From the NCBI RefSeq assembly GCF_004798865.1, contig NW_025335568.1:58299753-58363752 (forward strand): a stretch of 64,000 nucleotides of DNA, written 5' to 3'. How positions within the stretch are numbered: position 1 is the first letter of the stretch; each line of letters opens with the position of its first letter. Shown here in pieces: positions 35,481 through 48,442 of this stretch. Both the position numbers and the translations under genes were made by a program. This stretch comes from Varanus komodoensis. Lineage: Eukaryota > Chordata > Lepidosauria > Squamata > Varanidae. The notes beneath the pieces were generated by a model. The model searched no databases. It saw nothing but the letters and a program-made list of their open reading frames with translations, and had not been told where the DNA came from.

Positions 35481-38400
35481 AATGAGTTAATTTATTAGCT
35501 TGTTGCTTTTCTGCTTTTGTAACAGCAATTACAACCCCCCTTTTATTTTTTAATTTTGCTGGAGTTAAAACATTTTTTCTCTGCTGCTGTTAGAGTTAAG
35601 TTAATGTTCATGGTTTAACACTTATTTTTAAAAATGTTTTGTCAGCTGCTTTGCATTCATTTGGTAGTTTGAGCAAAAGATACTTTTTAAAAAATAAGTA
35701 ATTGAAAAGGATCTTATATGTGGTTTGGTTTGGAGGATTTTGGTTCTAACATCAAATATATGTGAAGTCAACAAAGTTGTATTCAAATTTGCTTCCCACT
35801 AATGAAATGGGCAAGTAATACAAAAGCAGTTAATGAAAAACTAATACAGCTTTAGTGTGTTTTTATTTTATATTTCATTTCATTTCACTTTATCCACTGA
35901 CTAGTCACAGCCAGTCAGAAGAACAGGCTGCCAGAAATGCACAGAAGCTGCAGGAAAAAACCCACGCAACCTTGCACTGTGTGTGGGTGTACACACATAC
36001 ACTCATGCACAAGCACATCAAGTCTGTGCTTGTGGCAACCAAATTACAGAAACAGTTTGTTATAAGCACTTTCAAGCAATTTGGGAATTCATGAATACAA
36101 ACTCAAAACAAAGCCATTAAAAATATCTATGTACATTAGCCCTAATAGTGTGTGGGAACAAACTCCTTTCTTTGGATTATTAAACAATACCCAGCAAGTA
36201 CCAACTTTATCTTTGAATCCAGCAAGTGTCCCTGTCAGGTCCTGCGGGCTTATTGGGCCCTTTAGAGACTCCAATACCACCTCCAGCATCCTTGGAGGAC
36301 TCCAAACAGGACCAGCAAGGCAATGAGCTGAACAGGGTAAAGATGCGGACTTCAATGGCTGGTTATGGCACAGGACTAGCCCTTCCATCACATCTTTTAT
36401 ATTTGCCCTTCAGCACAGGAAAAATGGAGATCAATGGTAGTGTAATGTAAATTCAAGATAATCCTGTATCCACAACAGAGCTCCTACATTCATCCCTTAC
36501 ACCCTGTTCCTGCCAATGTTCATGTCCTTGCTCCTATTCTTCTCTATGCTACTTTTTAGGCATTCTTGTAAAAATCCCAGCCAGCCATGTCAAAGGGTAG
36601 ACTTGGGTGCTTACTCACCCAGCTTACAATTTCAAGCACCCCAGCAGCCCATCTATAATTTCAAGTGCTAAGCTTGCTAAGCTTGCAAACTGAACAGTCT
36701 TTCTTGCATTCAGGAAAACAAGCAGATAAACATTGGGAAGAGAATTTGGACACTGGGTGCTTAAAAAGCAAAAACGGCTCTTTCTCCCTTGCGCTTGCTA
36801 CATTTCATTGCCTGGTATATTCAGTTAAGTACTGTCAGTGGATGATTGGCAGTGGGAGCTGGATTTTAGGAAACTGATGCTCACCAAATTGAGGAGGAAT
36901 TAATATTTTAGGTGAAGCATTATGGATGAAGACTCCAGCATCTGGTGGGAGGAGAATTTAGCCTTCAAATTTAAGTGAGTCTTATATTGCTGTACTCTAA
37001 CATACTTCAGGAAAGCTTCTATATAATTTTAGCTTTCCCACTTCAGTGCAGTTTCTTTTGCTGGTGTCAGTATCTGAACTGAAGTAATCCTCAAAGTAGG
37101 TCTTTACCTGGCATCAATTCATAAGTGACATCCAGCCAATCCTAGATAACAGCATGTTAGTAAAGTTCATTTGCTTTTGTGAACCAAATCTGAAGCCCAT
37201 ACACAACAGAAATAATTAGTTTAAAAACAGGCAGTTGGTTAAAACAGGCAACAGGGAAGCAGCTCAGGTTTTTAAAAGCCTCTATCAGCTGACATCTCCC
37301 TACATATGGAGGACAGCCACACAAATACAGGTTACAACCCTGTATTAAGTAATTAGTAGGACACTCTCAATTCCCAGATCCAGTTGAGAAACTTGGTATA
37401 GATCACCTAATTATATATTTGGAGCAATTAAGAAGGTTCTGTTATGTGGAACATTCTATTTTCTCTGTTGTCTTTAGCAATTTTGTAAGATTTTTAGTTA
37501 TGACAGAATAAAAAGCATTCAATATGGGAAGTGTGGTGTTCAATGGTCTTTCCTTTGTTAATTCTCTCTCCATTCAGGTTTGCTATAGCCAAAATGCAAA
37601 AGTAACACCCAAAATCTCTTCAGAATGCTCTATCATCTCCATTCAGCAGAACAAAGCTATGCAAGTCTGGCTCTCACCATCTTACTAAAGGTCCTGGGAA
37701 ACACTTAAGTGTTTTATGCTCAGTGTTGAAGAACTGCAATATCCCAGTTTATTTCAGGATACATCCTCACCTCGGGAAGCCTATGAATTAGAACAAGCAA
37801 TGTTTATTCAAGTAGTTGAAAACCCAAACTGCTCCCACCAATTCATTAGCATCAGTATTTGCCCGCCCTGAACAGACCTTATTAAGCTTACATATTTAAA
37901 CTTACTGGACTTAAGCTCCGGAGAACACACAAGCCCAGCCCAGCTTTCTGAAATGCCAAATGAGAACCCCACAACATGCTGAGTGGATTTTGAGAGTACT
38001 CACTCCCTCTCAAAATGAGAATAAAGAACAGAAAACTGCAAGGAGAATCTACTTAAAGGGTCTCACTTCTGTATATCTCTCTGAACTGCAGAGATGTTTT
38101 GTGAACTTGGACAAAATATAAAGGAAAAGGAAAAAACAGCAACCAAACTAGAAGCAAACCTTTTTTTTATGAGCTGCAAGGAGGGGTTAAAAATGATGTG
38201 ACTGCTCTTTCTGTAGTGGAGAAATCAACATACACTGGGTGAGAGCCCAACCAAAACACCTAATGGCAACAGGGACAATTATTACATTTGCATGGTGCCC
38301 ATTATCTGTACATGACATCAGCATGTTTTCCCTTTCAAAACCCTGATGTGACAGGCCAAGCACTTGCCTCATGGCCAAGTCTCCCTAATTAAAGAGCAGC

Positions 38401-40079
38401 AGCCTATCAAGAATACTTGATGGGCTTTCAGTGTGTACCACAGATAAGGTACATCCAAGAATTCCAAATCTGGCATCAACACAGCTTCCTCATTTTATCC
38501 TTGCAATTGCTACTTTTTCATTACCAAAGAAATTAGCAAACTTGTGCAGCATCTTAAGCAGTCTCAAAAGTGAATGTAACAAGCATGGTACAACAGAGGC
38601 AGCAAAATGTTTAATTCTGGTAAGGTGTTTTAAGCCTTAACTTTAAATTCGTCAACGGCAAAAACTATTAATTTTATTCTGTGGAAATAAGGGAACAGTA
38701 GCAAGCTAGGATTGAACCCCGATCTCCATCTTTATCTTCAAGTCTTTATTTCTCTTATGGCAAGATCTTGATTAGGCGACAGCTGCAATCTCTACCTCTG
38801 CTGCTTCTCAACACACTAAGCCCCAGGAAAAGATCCCCCTTAGAAATTCTCTACTGAGTGCAGAGGATTTAAGCTCTGGGAAAATAAAATACAAGGATGA
38901 CAGATCTGGGGAACATCAAATGGATCTGCTCTTACATGGATACAAAGATGCATTGAGAATCTGTAGCATTAACCAGAAATGTTAGCCAGAGAAGCCTGGC
39001 TATACAGAGGCTTTGGGATTCACAATACACTGAGAAAATAGGTTTTGGGGACATGTTTTATCCAAACAAAGAAGAGAGGGTCTCATCCCCCCCTCCAACC
39101 ACCACCTCTGCAGCAAAGGGGGAGGAAGTAATTGATTAGGCAGAAATAGGAGCAGATTAAAAAGGCAGAAGAGCAGAACTAAGAATCATCAACAGATTAC
39201 ATTACTATTCCGTGCCTTTTCTTTCTTGTCTTCTTTTTTTTAAGGTCAGATTTTCTAAAGTTAGGGGGAAAATCTAACTAGAAATTCCAGAATTTCTTTC
39301 AAGCTGTAATTATATTGATATGCTTTAGTTTGGTAACAACTTTATCTGACCACCCTGTAAAATGTGAGCATATGAAGAACAATTTCAGAATGAACAGCAC
39401 TGGTCCTGTAGTATCTTTTAAACTTTCTACAAAAAGGATCAAGGAAGTTTTGAAAACTGAACAAAGAATATGCTTGAGCCCTTTTTATATTTAAAATTGT
39501 ATTTATAATACTTAAAATTGTATTTGTAGTTAAATGCATTTAAAATTGTAATAGGCTGCTTTGAAGAGCAAGATCCTCACTAACTCAATAGAAATTGAGC
39601 TGTGAGTGTAACCTCCTTTCTGACTATTGGAGTTCCTCTGGAGGGATTCCAAGCATCTATCATTTGCAACCTGTTCTCACTAGAGCTATAGTGAATTGAG
39701 GAGGCCCATTTCTCACCTGTTTTTTTGCATATATACAAGTAGTAAGGCAAGATTCTTTTGAAGAAAATAGAATTGGGACTGTCATTCACCATGCCGTTCA
39801 CCATCAGCATGAGTCGTGCTTGAATATCTACAGGAGGAAAATCCATTTTTATAGAATAGATGGATTGTTCTTTCAGCAGCTAATTTTATGTGGTGTTATA
39901 AACACCAAAGAAAGGACACAGAAACAGACTTGTGAAAAATATAAAGTTGCATGGTGCAACTGCTTGGTGTAACCTTATTTTTAAACTGAACTACTAGGGA
40001 GGGCCATTTCATAAAACTGCTTCCCCTCAAAATCACTGGGTCACTTTACACATTTCTGTTCAAATCACTACTTCTTCCC

Positions 40080-40440
40080 ACCACTTATTTTCAATTCATG
40101 TATTTATTATATTTCTATAATATAGGCAGTTTAGAAAGATTAAAACCATCAAAAACATTACAAAAACCATACAAACACACACACATTCGAACATGCAACA
40201 CAGAGAGACACACATATCTAAGAAGAGTGCCTCTCCCTTTTGGGCCTCTGGACTGATTAGAAGAGCTGAGGAAATGTTTCAGTTACCTCAACACTGCAAG
40301 ATTTGGAAGTAATGAAATGTGGGCCCAATAGCAGAAGCCAAGTGGAGCTGTTCAGAAAGATCTATGGCAAGGTAACCAGCAACAGCAGGGCGTTGCACCT
40401 GATGGCCTTCATGGCCTCTTCTAACTCTGCTAGTCTATGA
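40080..40440. repeat. L2-like tail, CA run and CR1 3' end cluster
   Basis: About 40080-40150 has the AT-rich layout of the L2-like 3' tail (minus). About 40155-40215 is a broken (CA)n-like run. About 40325-40440 is a CR1-type 3' end on the plus strand (AGCAGGGCGTTGCACCTGAT, GGCCTCTTCTAACTCTGCTA, GTCTATGA). Each is short and diverged. Confidence 0.5.
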
Positions 40441-41714
40441 CATGTAAAAGGGAGAAGGCATGCAGAGGAGAGCAGAGAGGAAGAACAGTGCAGAGTAGAG
40501 AGAAGAGAAAGGGGATAATTCAGAGACAGGTTCTGAGAGACTTATAGCGGTGCAGAGAGAAAGAGTGTGGAAGAAAGGAACATGTTAGGGCATATGGAGA
40601 GAGAAAAGGGAATTAAAGTAAGAGTTAAACATTGAGGAAACAATGCTCTTTTTGGGTGAAGTTCATCCTTCTGGAATTAATAATACTTTAAAAGTGACCC
40701 TGTTGCAGGAGGAATTTCATTTGTATATCCTTGGAATAGAAAGACATGAAGGGGCTAGGGAAGGAAGGCTAGGAAGGGAAGCAGCATATAGCTTCCATAT
40801 AGCTTATTACTTGGCTTCTGACAAAAAATTACCTGCATCCCTTCACAAAAGGCCTGTCTCCTGCTTTGGAAACACTGGCTCTAATGCAACACTCCTCTGC
40901 TTTCAACTTGCATTGCTTCCAAGTGTTCCCAGTTGCTGTATAATTGACCTACATTTACTGTCTCCACAGTATTTCAGATGCAAGTTTTACAGTACTGATG
41001 AGGCACTCCAGTGATAAACAATGGGCTTTATACATACACCAGTGTGCAGGACTTTAGCCTGTGATTTTACTTCTTATGCAACTCTGAGAGAGAGAACAGC
41101 ACCTACAAATCAGTGGCAATGAGATGTGACTAGATTTTCTCCTAAGTGTTTTTACATAAGTGTATTTTTCAGTTGTAATTCAATTAGTCCAGGAAGTAAG
41201 AAAATATTACAAGTAATTTACAAATAAGAAAATAATTATACAGCAGAGGTAAGTAATACAATTTCATTTAGCATTTAGATGACAAATTCTGGGACAACGG
41301 ACAGGGAAAAAATATCTTAGTATTACTTTAGGGACCCTAAAAGAAAAGGAATTGAAATCAGTAACTGTATATATACTTGCACAGTATGTCAACTTGGCCC
41401 TTCATGATTAAAATGAAGAAACTAATCCAATAAAATACAAATATGAAATTACATGGCTTTGCCTCATTAGTGACATATAATTAGTTTAGTTTAATATTAT
41501 ATATTGCTTTTCTGTAAAAAGCAATCAAAGTGGCATTAGACTTTGGAACAAAGGAACAATACAAAGGAACATTTTGGAGTGAGAAAAAAGCTTCTGAAAA
41601 GGTCCAAAACACCTCCACAGAAGTAAAACTGCTATATTTTGTATAAAATGACTTCAACAAATAAAGTGAAAACAGATTCTTTGTCCTTCTCTAATGATTC
41701 TGAAAATAAGAACT

Positions 41715-42490
41715 TAAAGCCAGCCATGATGGATCCAACCAAGCAACTGCCCATGGGAAACCCACAAGTAAGACATAAATCAAGAGCACCCTCCCACCCA
41801 AGTTCCACGGCAATGTACACATATTGTCTCTGCAACTGGAGACCCTACTTAGTTATCAAGACTAGTAGCCACTGACAGCCTTGTTCACAATGGATTTCTC
41901 CAATCCCTTTGAAGATCTTTCACATTGGTGGCCATGACTCCATCCTGTCAAAGCGAATTTCATGGCTTAACTATGTACTGTGTGAAGAAGTACTTGCTTT
42001 TACCTCCGACCTCCCTTGCTTTGACTCTCCCATCAATTGGCTTCCTGAGCTGACTTAAGGTTTTACTATTATGAGAGAGGAAGAAAAATATCTCCCTATC
42101 ATCTGTCTCCACAACCATGCACAATTTTGAACACCTCTATCATGCCTCCCCTTATTTTCCTTTTCTCTAAGCTAAAAAATTCCAAATGTTGTAACTTTTC
42201 CTCATTGAGGAGTTGCTCCAACCCATTGATCGTTTTAGTCCATTTTTTTACACTTTTTCCAGCTCTACAATATCTTTTAAGTTGCACTGGCCAGAGCTGT
42301 ACACAGTATTCTAAGTGTCACTGCACTATAGATCTGTATGAGGGAATAAGATTTTGGCCTTTTTATTTTCAATTCCTTTCTTAATTATTTCACAGCATTT
42401 TCCCTTCCCTAATGACTCTAAAGTTATTTTGTTCTGGACATATTGTTTATTGATTTGTGCCCTCCACATCTTTCTACCAAAAAAATGGAA
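41715..42490 (-). mobile_element. Old CR1/L3-like LINE copy
   Basis: On the minus strand, 42099-42287 reads EEKLQHLEFFSLEKRKIRGG, then MIEVFKIVHG. This is the conserved 'LxLFSLEKRRLRGDMIEVYKI' end of CR1/L3-type reverse transcriptases. The flanks to 41.72 and 42.49 kb align with the copy at 45.7-46.96 kb, which is interrupted by insertions where this one is continuous. No long intact frame remains. Confidence 0.7.
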
Positions 42491-42599
42491 TTCAAGATGG
42501 TTCATGAGGGCAGTGAAAACTGAAAACAAGAATATAGTACATTAAAATATAATAAAATCAAAATTACAGAAAAAAGAAAAAATTAAAAATATTGAAAAC

Positions 42600-43160
42600 A
42601 GCTCCTACCCAACAATCCCACTTATAGGCCAAAGGTCTTCTTCAGTGGTAGCATTTTCCTGCTGGTCAAAGGACAGCAGAGAGGGAGCAAATCTAGCTTC
42701 CCCTGGGAGCTCCATAGTATAGAAGCAGCCACCAAAAAGACCCTGTCTGAGGATGCCAACAAATGTGCCTCTAAAGGTGGCAATTTCAAAAGAAAGACCT
42801 CTCAAAAATTTCTGAAAAACCCAGCAGGTGCATATGGGAGATGATGTTTTGGGTAGCCTGGTCTCAAGTGATATCAGGCATAATAGGTCATGACCAGTGC
42901 TTTGAATTTTGCTTTGAAACAGATCAGTAGCCAGTCAGGCTACTGTGACAAAGGAGTCATATGCGCCGTGTAACCAGCTCTGATCAACAGTCTGGCTGCA
43001 GCATTCCAGACAAGTTGAAATTTCTGAACAATTTTCAAAAGCAGTCTCCACTTTGAGCATGTTACAATAGTACAAATAAAGATACGAGCCCTCAAAAAGC
43101 AGTGAATAGCCCTCAAAAGACACTGAATCACTACACAAGATGATGCACTGGACAAACCTT
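42600..43160 (-). mobile_element. Old L2-like LINE remnant
   Basis: Minus-strand sequence at about 42940-43155 includes LVWNAAARLLIRAGYTAHMT. This corresponds to LVQNRAARLLTGTGRYAHMT in the young L2-like copies. The remainder to 42.6 kb follows the same order with heavy decay. Confidence 0.65.
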
Positions 43161-44001
43161 TTCTCTTTTGTGCAAGTTCCTGTCTAACGTCCTGTAAGCA
43201 TACCTTGTCAACCGCTGAAATAGAAATGGTGGCTTTGCTGCTGCTGAAGTCTGTTCTTCCTCATATTCTGTTTCTTGCTTCAGTTACTGCCTTACTTTTG
43301 GTCTCTACATCCAGTTCCTATTTCTTGTTCAAAGCTTTCTGCCTCTGCCCTCTGTTCCTTCCCTGCTGCTCCACATTGGTGAAGAACACCCTCTGTTCCT
43401 CACCTCCTAGACTGATAGTCTCTCTTGGATCAGTTCTTGATCCTATCCTGGCTCTGCCTCAGTTATATTTTACTATCAGACATCCCAGTCTTTCAACATT
43501 TTTATTCAGCCTATGATGAAAAAGTGATTACATTTTATCTATGAAAACTGCACACATTTCACTTTACTGCAGTTTTAAAATTATACCTCACTCAAACTTG
43601 GTAAACTTAAAAATTGTCTGTTTTCTTGGAATATTCTATAGATCACATAAAATCATGGGATATGGATGTTACCTTGCCTCTGGATTGAAAACATTAACCC
43701 CCAAACAAGCAAAATACTGCATGGGTTGTAGGAATTAGTATTGCATAAGGCTGTGGTTTTTGACCAAGTATTTTAATTAGAGTAACAAAAAACCTCTTTA
43801 AAAATTAATCATACTAAAACCTGAATTTACATCTAAGCTAGAAAAACTGACACTTTGAATGATCTAAATATCTTATCAACTTAACAGTAGCTCATACTAG
43901 TGGTACTAGAGACGGAATGTGGACTGAGGTTCTTGGTTCAACCCCTGAAGCAGCTAGCAGGGCTTAGGGATCCTCTCTATTTCTCTTTCAATTATAGTAT
44001 T

Positions 44002-44205
44002 TGGAGCCATGACTTGGTGATAAAACATGAACTGTGTGGAGAAAGTCCCAGGTTCAGTCCCTGGTACCTGCAGGTAAAAAGTGTCAGATAGCAGGAGGAA
44101 TTCCCCAATCCCCATCTGACTCCTCAGACAGCTGTCACAAGTGTAGAAAAGCCAGAGTTGTATGGATCAATATTCTGGCAACTGGACAGGACTGGTACTA
44201 GAGTC
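44002..44205 (+). repeat. tRNA-derived SINE
   Basis: It starts TTGGAGCCATGACTTGGTGA (A-box-like region) and has a B-box at 44051-44061 (GGTTCAGTCCC), followed by CTGGTACCTGCAGGTAAAAA. The tail TATGGATCAATATTCTGGC corresponds to the 'gatggaccaatggtctg' ending of the squamate SINE I know. Diverged. Confidence 0.65.
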
Positions 44206-46128
44206 AGGGGTTAAAAACCAGAAGTAAAAAACACAGATTGGCAATGCATTTCACAATCACTTTATGTATAGTAATGTTCTGGGCTAAGCCAATTGCCAAG
44301 GAGGGCAAGACTAGCACTGCAGCATTGTAACACTCTTTCAATGAAACTTCTTAGGGAAACATGTAAGGATTCTGATCCAAGCTGGGGTTCTTATTTGAGG
44401 ATGGCATGATTTCAAGTTTGCACATACCTCCTCATTCTCACATGAACAACTAAATTTTAATGTAAAAGGAAGAAGTCAGTGAAATACGGTTGCTGCTCAG
44501 TAGTCAAGAGTAATAGTTTGTCTAAAAAGTGACCATCTTTGTGGTATAAAAACAGTTTCAATTTATTGCTGGAAAATTAAACATCTTTCTCAGCTGTATC
44601 CAGAAAGAAGTATGGCATCTAAGAAAGTGAAGAAATTTAGAAAACAAATGTGTGCAAAAATATTCTTAGTTGAAGACTAAGGCATGGATATTTGGTCATT
44701 TCAAGAAGTATCAATAAGGGTCTCCGGGCCATCTAGTCTGACCCCTGGATCTAGCCAGCTGCGCTCATATGTCTACCATGTGCATTTGCATGTAGTACTT
44801 CTGCTCACAGAGATAGTCATACCTTGTGCATCTTGCCCAAGCAAGATTCCTGCAGTACAAGAAAGATCCCCGCAGAAATGTAAACAATGTGATACTTCCA
44901 AAGATATAATGGATATTGGAAGGCTTGGGGGGATTATGCATCACAAGTGTTTTCTTTTCCAGGCTATTCTTCACTAGTTGTTTTAGTTGTTTTAAATTGT
45001 TTTAATTGTTTTGGTACTTTGAAAAGATGTTGTGCATTTAATTGTGTTGTTTTTATGAATTATTATAAACTGCTCAAAGAGCTTCAACAATTAAGAGGTA
45101 AAGAAATGAAGTAAATAAAAATGTTTTTGAAAAATTATTTAAATAATCTTGCTAGTGGCTCTTCTAAAAAACTAACAGGAAATAGGAACATTACCTCCTG
45201 TTATTTCAAAATATTATTTTTTCTACAGAGAGCAGTAAATCAAAGTAAAGCAAAGCAAAGCAAATCTATCTCTTGGGCCAACAGCTAAGTTCAACACTGT
45301 TTCTGTAATGTGTGGTGGTCAGAGAATGTGCTATTATTTCACTGAAATGCAGAAAAAGAAGCAGGTTTTCACACTGGGCACAGGAACATTTTCATTAGAA
45401 CTTCTGTTTTCATTTATTTAAAAGGCACATTTTTAACCATTCTGGTAGCAAATACATGCTTGAAAATGCATGGCCAAGTAAGATCTCCAGTAGCCAGAAA
45501 ATTAGCTTCAATATTCTTGCTTCTTCCAATATTTTATGGAAAACAAAATGAAAACAGAATTATTTAAAGAAAATTATGAACAATTACGTTATTTGCAGGA
45601 TCATCTGTGGTCAGGCTAGGCATGCCTTGAAAAATCCATGATCAAGATAGCCTATCTTAAAAAAAAAAAAAAAGATGAGCAGCGTTGCATGATGACTGGG
45701 GATGTGGTACTGAAAGGAGAAGGCCTGCCTCCTCAGACCAGAAGCCTATCTCATCCAGCATTTTGCTCTCACAGTGGCAAACTAGCTGCCTGTGGGATGG
45801 CCACAAAGCATACTGCTTCTTATACTGGAGGTAATATAAGCCATCAGGACCAGTAGCCACTGACAGCATTATCCTCCATGAATTTAATTCTTTTTTAAAG
45901 CCATCCATGCTGGTAATAATCACCAAAACATCATGTTGAACTGAATTCCATAATTTAACTATATGCTATATTTAAAAAAGTACTTCCTTTTATCTGTCAT
46001 TAATCTCTCACGAGTCAGCTTCAAGTGATGCTGCTGCTGAGTTCTAGCATTATGAAAGAGGAAGAAAAATGTCTCCCTATACATTCTATCCACACCATAC
46101 ATAATTTTATAGCCCTCTATCACGTTTC

Positions 46129-46230
46129 TCTGCACATGGTGGGCATGTCATGAGCAGAGCAGGCTGGAGTCAGGGGTCAGACTAGATGGCCCAGGAGGCA
46201 CCTTCGGACTCGTTCTGTTTCTATGTTTCT
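46129..46230 (+). mobile_element. CR1-like 3' end nested in older LINE
   Basis: The segment contains GGGTCAGACTAGATGGCCCA and the tail GTTTCTATGTTTCT, the same family as 34.69-34.8 kb. The surrounding older LINE is continuous at the matching point in the 42.1-kb copy. GTTTCT at both edges could be a target duplication, but the element tail itself ends with that word. Confidence 0.6.
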
Positions 46231-46433
46231 TATTTGCCTTTCTTATAAATTAAACAGGTCTAGACATTGAAACCTTTCCTTAGAAGATAACCTGGTTGCT
46301 CCAGTCCCTTGGTCATTTTTTGTTGTCTATTTTTGCACTTTCCCAACTCTACATGTTTTTGAGGGACAGTGACCAGAACTGCACAGTCTTCCAAGTCCAA
46401 TTGCATCACAGATCTCTATAAGAGCACTATGAT

Positions 46434-46860
46434 TGTTGTTGTTAGTCGCGAAGTCGTGGCCGACCCATTGCGACCCCATGGACAACACTCCTCCAGGCCT
46501 TCCTGTCCTCCACCATCCCCCGGAGTCCACTTAAGCTCACGCCGACTGCTTCAGTGACTCCATCTAGCCACCTCATTCTCTGCCATCCCCTTCTTCTTTT
46601 GCCTTCAGTTGTTCCCAGCATTAGGCTCTTCTCCAGGGAGTCCTTCCTTCTCATTAGGTGGCCAAGGTATTTGAGTTTCATCTTCAGGATCTGGCCTTCT
46701 AAAGAGCAGTCTGCATTGATCTTCTCTAGGACTGACCAGTTTGATCACCTTGCGGTCCAAGGGACTCGCAGGAGTCTCCTCCAGCACCACAATTCAAAGG
46801 CCTCAATTCTTCGGCGCTCAGCCTTCCTTATGGTCCAACTTTCACAGCCATACATTGCAA
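46434..46860 (-). mobile_element. BovB LINE, 5'-truncated, with target-site duplication
   Basis: Minus-strand coding pieces are YGCESWTIRKAERRRIEAFE, LWCWRRLLRVPWTAR, KLKYLGHLMRRKDSLEKSLM and KAWRSVVHGVAMGRPRLRD. They end the BovB ORF, followed by a short 3' UTR (TGCGACCCCATGGACAACAC region) with a TTG-rich end. GCACTATGAT (46424-46433) and GCACTAGGAT (46861-46870) flank the insert: a 10-base target-site duplication with one mismatch. The two coding pieces lie in different frames, so it is dead. Confidence 0.9.
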
Positions 46861-48078
46861 GCACTAGGATATTGGTAGCTTTATGCTCAAATCCTTTTCT
46901 TTTTACACCCATCATGAAATCTGCCTTCTTTAGAGAAGCCACACAGTGAAGACAAATGAATAGAATTCATTTAGTTTCCCTACAATCTCCTTATCCTCCT
47001 TTTACACTCTTTTCACTCTTTTATTATCCAAAGACCTAACTGTACCCCTAGACAGTTTTCTTCTCTTGGCATATTTTTAAAAAAATCTTTATTGTTGGCT
47101 TTGATGTTATTAACAATATACTCCTCAATACACTTTTTTGCATTCTTTATTGTTGTTATTATTTTCCTTCAAGCAAGCTGATGTTCCTTCTTATTCTTTT
47201 TCACTTGGGTAAGAATTCCAATTTCTGAAGGATGTCTTTTCTCTAACTGCTCTCTTGGTAAGGCTTATAAACTATGCTGTTGATCTCTAGGATTTGGTTC
47301 TACCTCTCCTGATCAGCCATTTGAAAAATGGACCAGAACTTACATGGAGCTATATTGTGCCTGCATCTTTACCCTTGAGGACCTAACAGCAACTTTAGGA
47401 AGAAATAAGATTTGGAAAATAGCACTGGAAGGTAGGATCAACCCTTCTACAGGCCAGCTTTTCCAATGTTCAATGCTGCTAATGAATTACAAAAAGCACT
47501 AACTCCCCCCACCCAAACAACAACAACATCAACAGTGCAAAATAACCACAAGTTTGGCAGGGAATGGGTAGAGAAATAGTAGTAAGAAAAAAAACTGACT
47601 AAATTATGAAGTCAAAAATGGGGGAAGAAAGGTCTGTAGACATTTAAAATTAGGTTCTGCTGGTATGTAATGGCTACAAGTTTGGTCCTGGAGCTGCCCC
47701 TAAGTTTCCAGGGAACAAAAAGCAAAAATGTTGGAAATGTAAAATCCAATTAGTACTCAGAAGTGTCTCCACCCGGACAAAGCACTCTGGCCCTTCTCAC
47801 CAGTGAGTCAGAGAGATAAACTGGGCAGACTTTATTTTACCCAAGTTGCAGTTAATTTTGGATGCTGTATTAATTTAAAAATAGCAATTGAAACAAAATG
47901 AGGTGCTTTATCTAATAATTAGAAGGGTGAACCCTTAAAGAATAAAATAACGTTTCATATTTCCAAAATGAGGAAGTTTTTTGTTCTTTTGGTCACCCTA
48001 ATAAATGTATTACACTAATATGTATTTTGGAGTCTTCCACTTAGAATATGTATATACATCCTTGCTGATAGTATACAT

Positions 48079-48442
48079 CAGGGGTCCTCAAACTTTTTAA
48101 ACAGGGGGCCAGTTCACTGTCCCTCAGATTGTTGGGGGCCGGACTCTAGTTTGAAAAAAATATGAACAGCATGATTGTGCAGGGAAGGGGGGTGCAATCA
48201 CGGGCACTCTCATGCAGGGAAGGTGGGCACGATTGTAGCCATCTCCCCTCCCCCGAGCACGACTGAGATCGCGCCCACCTTCCCTGCATGAGTGCGACCG
48301 CAATTGCGGCCATCTGCCCACTGAGTACACCTGAGCCAGCTCAGAGCTTTTGGACTCGCTCAGAGAAAGTGATCTGAAGTGGGCAGATTAATCAGCATGG
48401 CAGGCCGGATGTGGCCCACGAGCCGTAGTTTAAAGACCCAGG
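48079..48442. mobile_element. hAT-type non-autonomous DNA transposon
   Basis: This 364-base element begins CAGGGGTCCTCAAACTTT. It ends with a diverged inverted copy (GTAGTTTAAAGACCCAGG). Flanking 8-mers GTATACAT (48071-48078) and GTGTACAT (48443-48450) differ at one base; 8-base duplications are the hallmark of hAT insertions. Inside, a perfect 18-base inverted repeat at 48211-48228 and 48273-48290 can form a hairpin. There is no transposase. The family name is uncertain, but the terminal words are those of a widespread amniote hAT group. Confidence 0.85.

Larger units (their letters stand above)
45690..46960 (-). mobile_element. Old CR1/L3-like LINE with two nested insertions
   Basis: The outer segments (45690-46128, 46231-46433, 46861-46960) line up with the uninterrupted copy at 41.7-42.5 kb: AGTGGCAAACTAGCTGCC, GAAAGAGGAAGAAAAATGTC, TGACCAGAACTGCACAGTCT. 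Two later elements split it, a CR1-type 3' end at about 46129-46230 and BovB at 46434-46860. It is the oldest layer at this site. Confidence 0.7.
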
